This document shows, piece by piece, positions 61,398-64,000 of a stretch of DNA of 64,000 nt. The position numbers and the translations under genes are program-made. Source of the stretch: Burkholderia sp. Ac-20365 (GTDB lineage Bacteria > Pseudomonadota > Gammaproteobacteria > Burkholderiales > Burkholderiaceae); assembly GCF_017104715.1 (NCBI RefSeq), contig NZ_JAAGPI010000020.1, forward strand, positions 1 through 64,000. Reading direction: 5' to 3'. The notes below the pieces were generated by a model that was not told the DNA's origin, made no database searches, and worked only from the letters and a program-made list of their open reading frames with translations. How positions within the stretch are numbered: position 1 is the stretch's first letter; every line of letters begins with the position of its first letter.

Positions 61398-62153
61398 CTA
61401 TTTGATATCTTTCCAGTACGCGGCGTTCAGTCGCCAGGCTAAAAAGCTCAGAACGCCCAGGAACAGCAAGACCCAAACGCCAAGCTGACGCCGGGTTTTC
61501 TGCGTCGGTTCGGACATCCATGACAGGTACGACACGAGGTCGGCCACAGCAGAATCATAATCTACCGGCGACATCGTCCCCGGCGTGACCTGCTGGTATC
61601 CCACGAATTTCTTGACCTTTTCCTTCGTGTGTTCGTCGATGTCGTCTTCGAACTTCGCTGTTCTCTGCCCCTGAAGCTGCCACAGCACGTGAGGCATGCT
61701 CACGTTCTCGTACACCATATTGTTCCAGCCAGTCGGCCGTGTGTCATCGCGATAAAAACTGCGCAGATACGTGTACAGCCAGTCACGGTTCCGCGCCCGC
61801 GCTTCCACCGACAAATCGGGCGGCGTCGCGCCGAACCACGCCTTTGCGTCGTCGGGGCGCATCGCGACCGTCATCGTGTTGCCGACTTTATCTGTCGTGA
61901 ACAGCAGGTTCTTTTCAATTTCCTTCTGCGAAATGCCGATATCTTGCAATCGGCTGTACCGCATCAGGTTCGCGCTATGGCAATTCAGGCAGTAGTTTAC
62001 AAACAATTGGGCGCCGTGCTGCAACGAAGCAATATTGTCCGCGTTGTCGGGCGCACGGTCGAGCGGGAATTCGCCTTCCGCGCGAACAGACGTAGCGGAT
62101 AACGCCAGCACGGTTGCACCGAGCAGCGCGAGCGTCGAAAGCAGTTTTTTCAT
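61398..62153 (-). CDS. petC: cytochrome c1 of the bc1 complex
   Basis: A 251-residue precursor. A signal peptide (MKKLLSTLALLGATVLALSATSVRA, cleavage near 25) exports it. The haem site is CLNCH at 55-59 in FVNYCLNCHSANLMRY, and the likely axial methionine lies in VSMPHVLWQ at about 163-171. A C-terminal membrane anchor (WVLLFLGVLSFLAWRL) holds it in the inner membrane. It transfers electrons from the Rieske protein to soluble cytochrome c. The ATG at 62153 is fixed by the signal peptide; the longer open frame overlaps petB. Confidence 0.92.
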   Translation of the reverse strand: MKKLLSTLALLGATVLALSATSVRAEGEFPLDRAPDNADNIASLQHGAQLFVNYCLNCHSANLMRYSRLQDIGISQKEIEKNLLFTTDKVGNTMTVAMRPDDAKAWFGATPPDLSVEARARNRDWLYTYLRSFYRDDTRPTGWNNMVYENVSMPHVLWQLQGQRTAKFEDDIDEHTKEKVKKFVGYQQVTPGTMSPVDYDSAVADLVSYLSWMSEPTQKTRRQLGVWVLLFLGVLSFLAWRLNAAYWKDIK

Positions 62154-62176
62154 CTTCGTTTTCTCCTGGCTCGCGG

Positions 62177-63559
62177 TTAGTGGGGTTTGAACCGCACTCG
62201 TTCGGGTGGCTGCTTGAACTTGCCAAGCGGCGTCCAGAACGGCATGCCGAGGAAAAACGCGAAGTAGACCAGCGCGCAAATCTGCGCAATCAGCGTCGCG
62301 GCGGGAGACGGCGGCTTGGTTCCGAGGAACGCCAGCGTCAAAAAGGCCAGTACGAAGATGCCGTAAAACACCTTGTGGAAGAACGGCCGGTAGCGGATCG
62401 ATTTCACCGGCGAGCGGTCCAGCCACGGCAGAAAGAACAGCGACACCACCGCGCTGCCCATCACTACCACGCCCCAGAACTTCGACTCCGTGAACGCCAT
62501 CGCCAGAATGACGAGGATCGCGAGCACGGGCAGGCCGAGCTTCCACTTGCCACGCGCGCGGATCAGCGCGAACAGGCCAAGCAGGCCAATCACGATCATC
62601 AGCACGATCTTGAACGGATCGGTGGTGGCGCGCAGCATCGCGTAGAACGCGGTGAAGTACCAGACCGGCGCGATTTCCGGCGGCGTCTGCAGCGGATTCG
62701 CCGGCACGAAGTTGTTCGACTCGAGGAAGTAGCCGCCCATCTCCGGCGCGAAGAAGATGATCGCCGCGAACACCATCAAAAAGACGCACACGCCCATGAA
62801 GTCGTGAACCGAGTAGTACGGGTGGAACGGAATGCCGTCGAGCGGAATGCCGTTCGCGTCCTTTTTCGCCTTGATCTCGATGCCGTCCGGGTTGTTCGAG
62901 CCGACTTCATGCAGCGCGACGATGTGCGCGACCACCAGCCCGAGCAGCACCAGCGGAATCGCGATCACGTGGAACGCGAAAAATCGGTTCAGCGTGACGT
63001 CGGACACCACGTAGTCGCCGCGAATCCACAGCGACAGGTCCGGGCCGATGAACGGAATCGCCGAGAACAGGTTCACGATCACCTGCGCGCCCCAGTACGA
63101 CATCTGGCCCCAAGGCAGCAGATAGCCGAAGAACGCTTCTGCCATCAGGCACAGGAAAATCGCGCAGCCGAAGATCCACACCAGTTCGCGCGGCTTGCGA
63201 TACGAGCCGTACAGCAGCCCGCGGAACATATGCAGATACACGACGACGAAGAACATCGACGCGCCCGTGGAGTGCATGTAGCGGATCAGCCAGCCCCACG
63301 GCACCTCGCGCATGATGTACTCGACCGATGCGAACGCGAGCAGCGAATCGGGCTTGTAGTTCATCGTCAGGAAGATGCCCGTGACGATCTGGTTGACCAG
63401 CACCAGCAGCGCGAGCGAGCCGAAGAAGTACCAGAAGTTGAAATTCTTCGGCGCGTAGTACTCGGACACGTGCGCTTTCCAGGTCGCCGTCATCGGAAAG
63501 CGGCGATCGATCCAGCCCGTGAGTCCGGTTGTTTCCACCTCTTTCTCGGTCGTCGCCAT
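62177..63559 (-). CDS. petB: cytochrome b of the bc1 complex
   Basis: A 460-residue integral membrane subunit with eight predicted spans that binds two haems b and both quinone sites. The haem-ligand histidine pairs fall in RYMHSTGASMFFVVVYLHMFR (about 90-110) and in AFHVIAIPLVLLGLVVAHIV (about 195-215). The quinol-site PPE-like motif reads QTPPEIAPVWYF (about 288-299). AGGAGAAGCGTA precedes the ATG, which overlaps the petA stop by one base (TAATG). It is the middle gene of petABC. Confidence 0.94.
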   Translation of the reverse strand: MATTEKEVETTGLTGWIDRRFPMTATWKAHVSEYYAPKNFNFWYFFGSLALLVLVNQIVTGIFLTMNYKPDSLLAFASVEYIMREVPWGWLIRYMHSTGASMFFVVVYLHMFRGLLYGSYRKPRELVWIFGCAIFLCLMAEAFFGYLLPWGQMSYWGAQVIVNLFSAIPFIGPDLSLWIRGDYVVSDVTLNRFFAFHVIAIPLVLLGLVVAHIVALHEVGSNNPDGIEIKAKKDANGIPLDGIPFHPYYSVHDFMGVCVFLMVFAAIIFFAPEMGGYFLESNNFVPANPLQTPPEIAPVWYFTAFYAMLRATTDPFKIVLMIVIGLLGLFALIRARGKWKLGLPVLAILVILAMAFTESKFWGVVVMGSAVVSLFFLPWLDRSPVKSIRYRPFFHKVFYGIFVLAFLTLAFLGTKPPSPAATLIAQICALVYFAFFLGMPFWTPLGKFKQPPERVRFKPH

Positions 63560-64000
63560 TACGCTTCTCCTTTCTCGTCCCTGCCGATCACGAGCGTGGT
63601 GCCGGTGATCATGTAGGGCGGAATGTCCAGGTTTTGCGGCGCAGGTTTGTTCTTGAAGACGCGGCCGGCCATGTCGTAGGTCGAGCCGTGGCACGGGCAC
63701 AGAAAGCCGCCGGGCCAGTCGTCAGGGAGATTGGGCTGCGCGCCTTCCTGAAAGCGCGGAGTCGGCGTGCAGCCAAGATGGGTGCACACGGCGACGGCAA
63801 CGAACAGATTCTTGTGTTCGGGACGGGAGCGGAACTCGTTTTTCGTGTAGTCCGGCTCGGGCATCGAAAACGGGTTCTTGCTTTCCGGATCGGCGACTTC
63901 CTTGTCGGCCTTCTGAACGTCGGCAAGCTGCTGATCAGTGCGATTGATGATCCAGACGGGCTTGCCGCGCCAGGCGACCGTCATCATGTCGCCGGGCTTG
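63559..64000 (-). CDS. petA: Rieske iron-sulphur subunit of the bc1 complex (5' end outside window)
   Basis: The window holds the 146 C-terminal codons. The [2Fe-2S] ligands are in CTHLGCTP and CPCHGSTYD, the two Rieske boxes, separated by 17-20 residues. The membrane anchor and Tat signal expected at the N-terminus lie beyond position 64000. The frame at the right edge reads KPGDMMTVAWRGKPVW, so the internal ATGs near 63987 are not the start. It accepts electrons from quinol and passes them to cytochrome c1. Confidence 0.93.
   Translation of the reverse strand, partial: KPGDMMTVAWRGKPVWIINRTDQQLADVQKADKEVADPESKNPFSMPEPDYTKNEFRSRPEHKNLFVAVAVCTHLGCTPTPRFQEGAQPNLPDDWPGGFLCPCHGSTYDMAGRVFKNKPAPQNLDIPPYMITGTTLVIGRDEKGEA

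Noticed and set aside
61398..62789. petC as a 463-residue protein
   Set aside because: The extra 212 residues overlap petB in another frame. The signal peptide at 62153 marks the true start.
62114..63616. 500-codon frame opposite petB
   Set aside because: Antisense shadow. The encoded sequence is dominated by Arg, His, Glu and Gln, and petB is unmistakable.

Overview
The window is a stretch of a GC-rich beta-proteobacterial chromosome, almost certainly Burkholderiaceae and most like Paraburkholderia, Caballeronia or Burkholderia. The evidence is the set of conserved neighbourhoods: paaF / paaZ-paaJ-paaG-paaI-paaK, apaG-rpe-gph-trpEGDC, hemA-prfA-prmC-grxD-ubiX, and petABC-sspA-sspB. No phage, plasmid or CRISPR locus is visible. 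Nearly all of it is core or common-accessory metabolism, and species assignment is inference.

Layout. 1-370: leader and promoter of an rRNA operon that runs leftward out of the window. 370-7035: lower phenylacetate (Paa) catabolic genes, with paaF divergent from paaZJGIK. 7071-8807: mltA, a small membrane protein and apaG. 9076-16385: rpe, gph, a Trp-codon-rich leader peptide (trpL), trpE, trpG, trpD, trpC, a CYTH triphosphatase and ung. 16546-21260 (minus strand): azoreductase, M61/PDZ peptidase, dsbC and a UbiH-family hydroxylase. 21676-27946: ychF and the glycerol-3-phosphate-type ABC importer ugpBAEC. 28993-35466: ettA, an AsmA-like protein, a HAD hydrolase, a cysteine hydrolase, a long aminopeptidase P and a small membrane protein. 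35654-41787: an orphan OmpR-type regulator, hemA, prfA, prmC, grxD, ubiX and ygiD. 41864-50721: an amino-acid permease, a cold-shock gene, a YegD-like Hsp70, two MFS carriers, a nitroreductase, a TetR regulator and a DUF1415 protein. 50741-52271: a methyltransferase and an unknown small protein. 53067-57026: a hexarate (galactarate-type) module of GntR regulator, MFS carrier and GarD dehydratase. 57040-64000: a DUF1059 protein, a BaiN-like flavoprotein, a methyltransferase, tRNA-Thr(UGU), sspB, sspA, petC, petB and the 3' part of petA.

The most unusual content is non-coding. Three copies of one repeat family lie at 22815-23479, 28098-28751 and 52366-53019. Each core is about 654-665 bp, starts GCTGGCATCCGCG (one mismatch in the first copy) and ends with the inverse of that word. 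The inner inverted repeats are long (78 of 80 positions match between the two ends of the first copy) and each contains a 32-nt palindrome. Two palindrome variants occur, and in both the two arms stay complementary. The interior also has a nested inverted pair around a conserved GGCAAACTGTGTG word. No reading frame is conserved across copies, so I read this as a structured mobile or regulatory DNA/RNA element and not a gene. Copies one and two are in opposite orientation and exactly bracket the ugp operon.

Other regulatory sequence I could read: the trp leader peptide, a palindrome between paaF and paaZ, a perfect 16-bp palindrome before the TetR gene, a TGG-N5-CCA site on a good promoter before the galactarate genes, a strong promoter with a long 5' UTR for the cold-shock gene, an rrn P1-type promoter, and many convincing intrinsic terminators. 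The genes fall into coherent units: phenylacetyl-CoA breakdown to central metabolites, tryptophan synthesis, glycerophosphodiester/G3P uptake, hexarate uptake and dehydration, translation termination (prfA/prmC) beside haem entry (hemA), and the respiratory bc1 complex with the SspA/SspB stress proteins.
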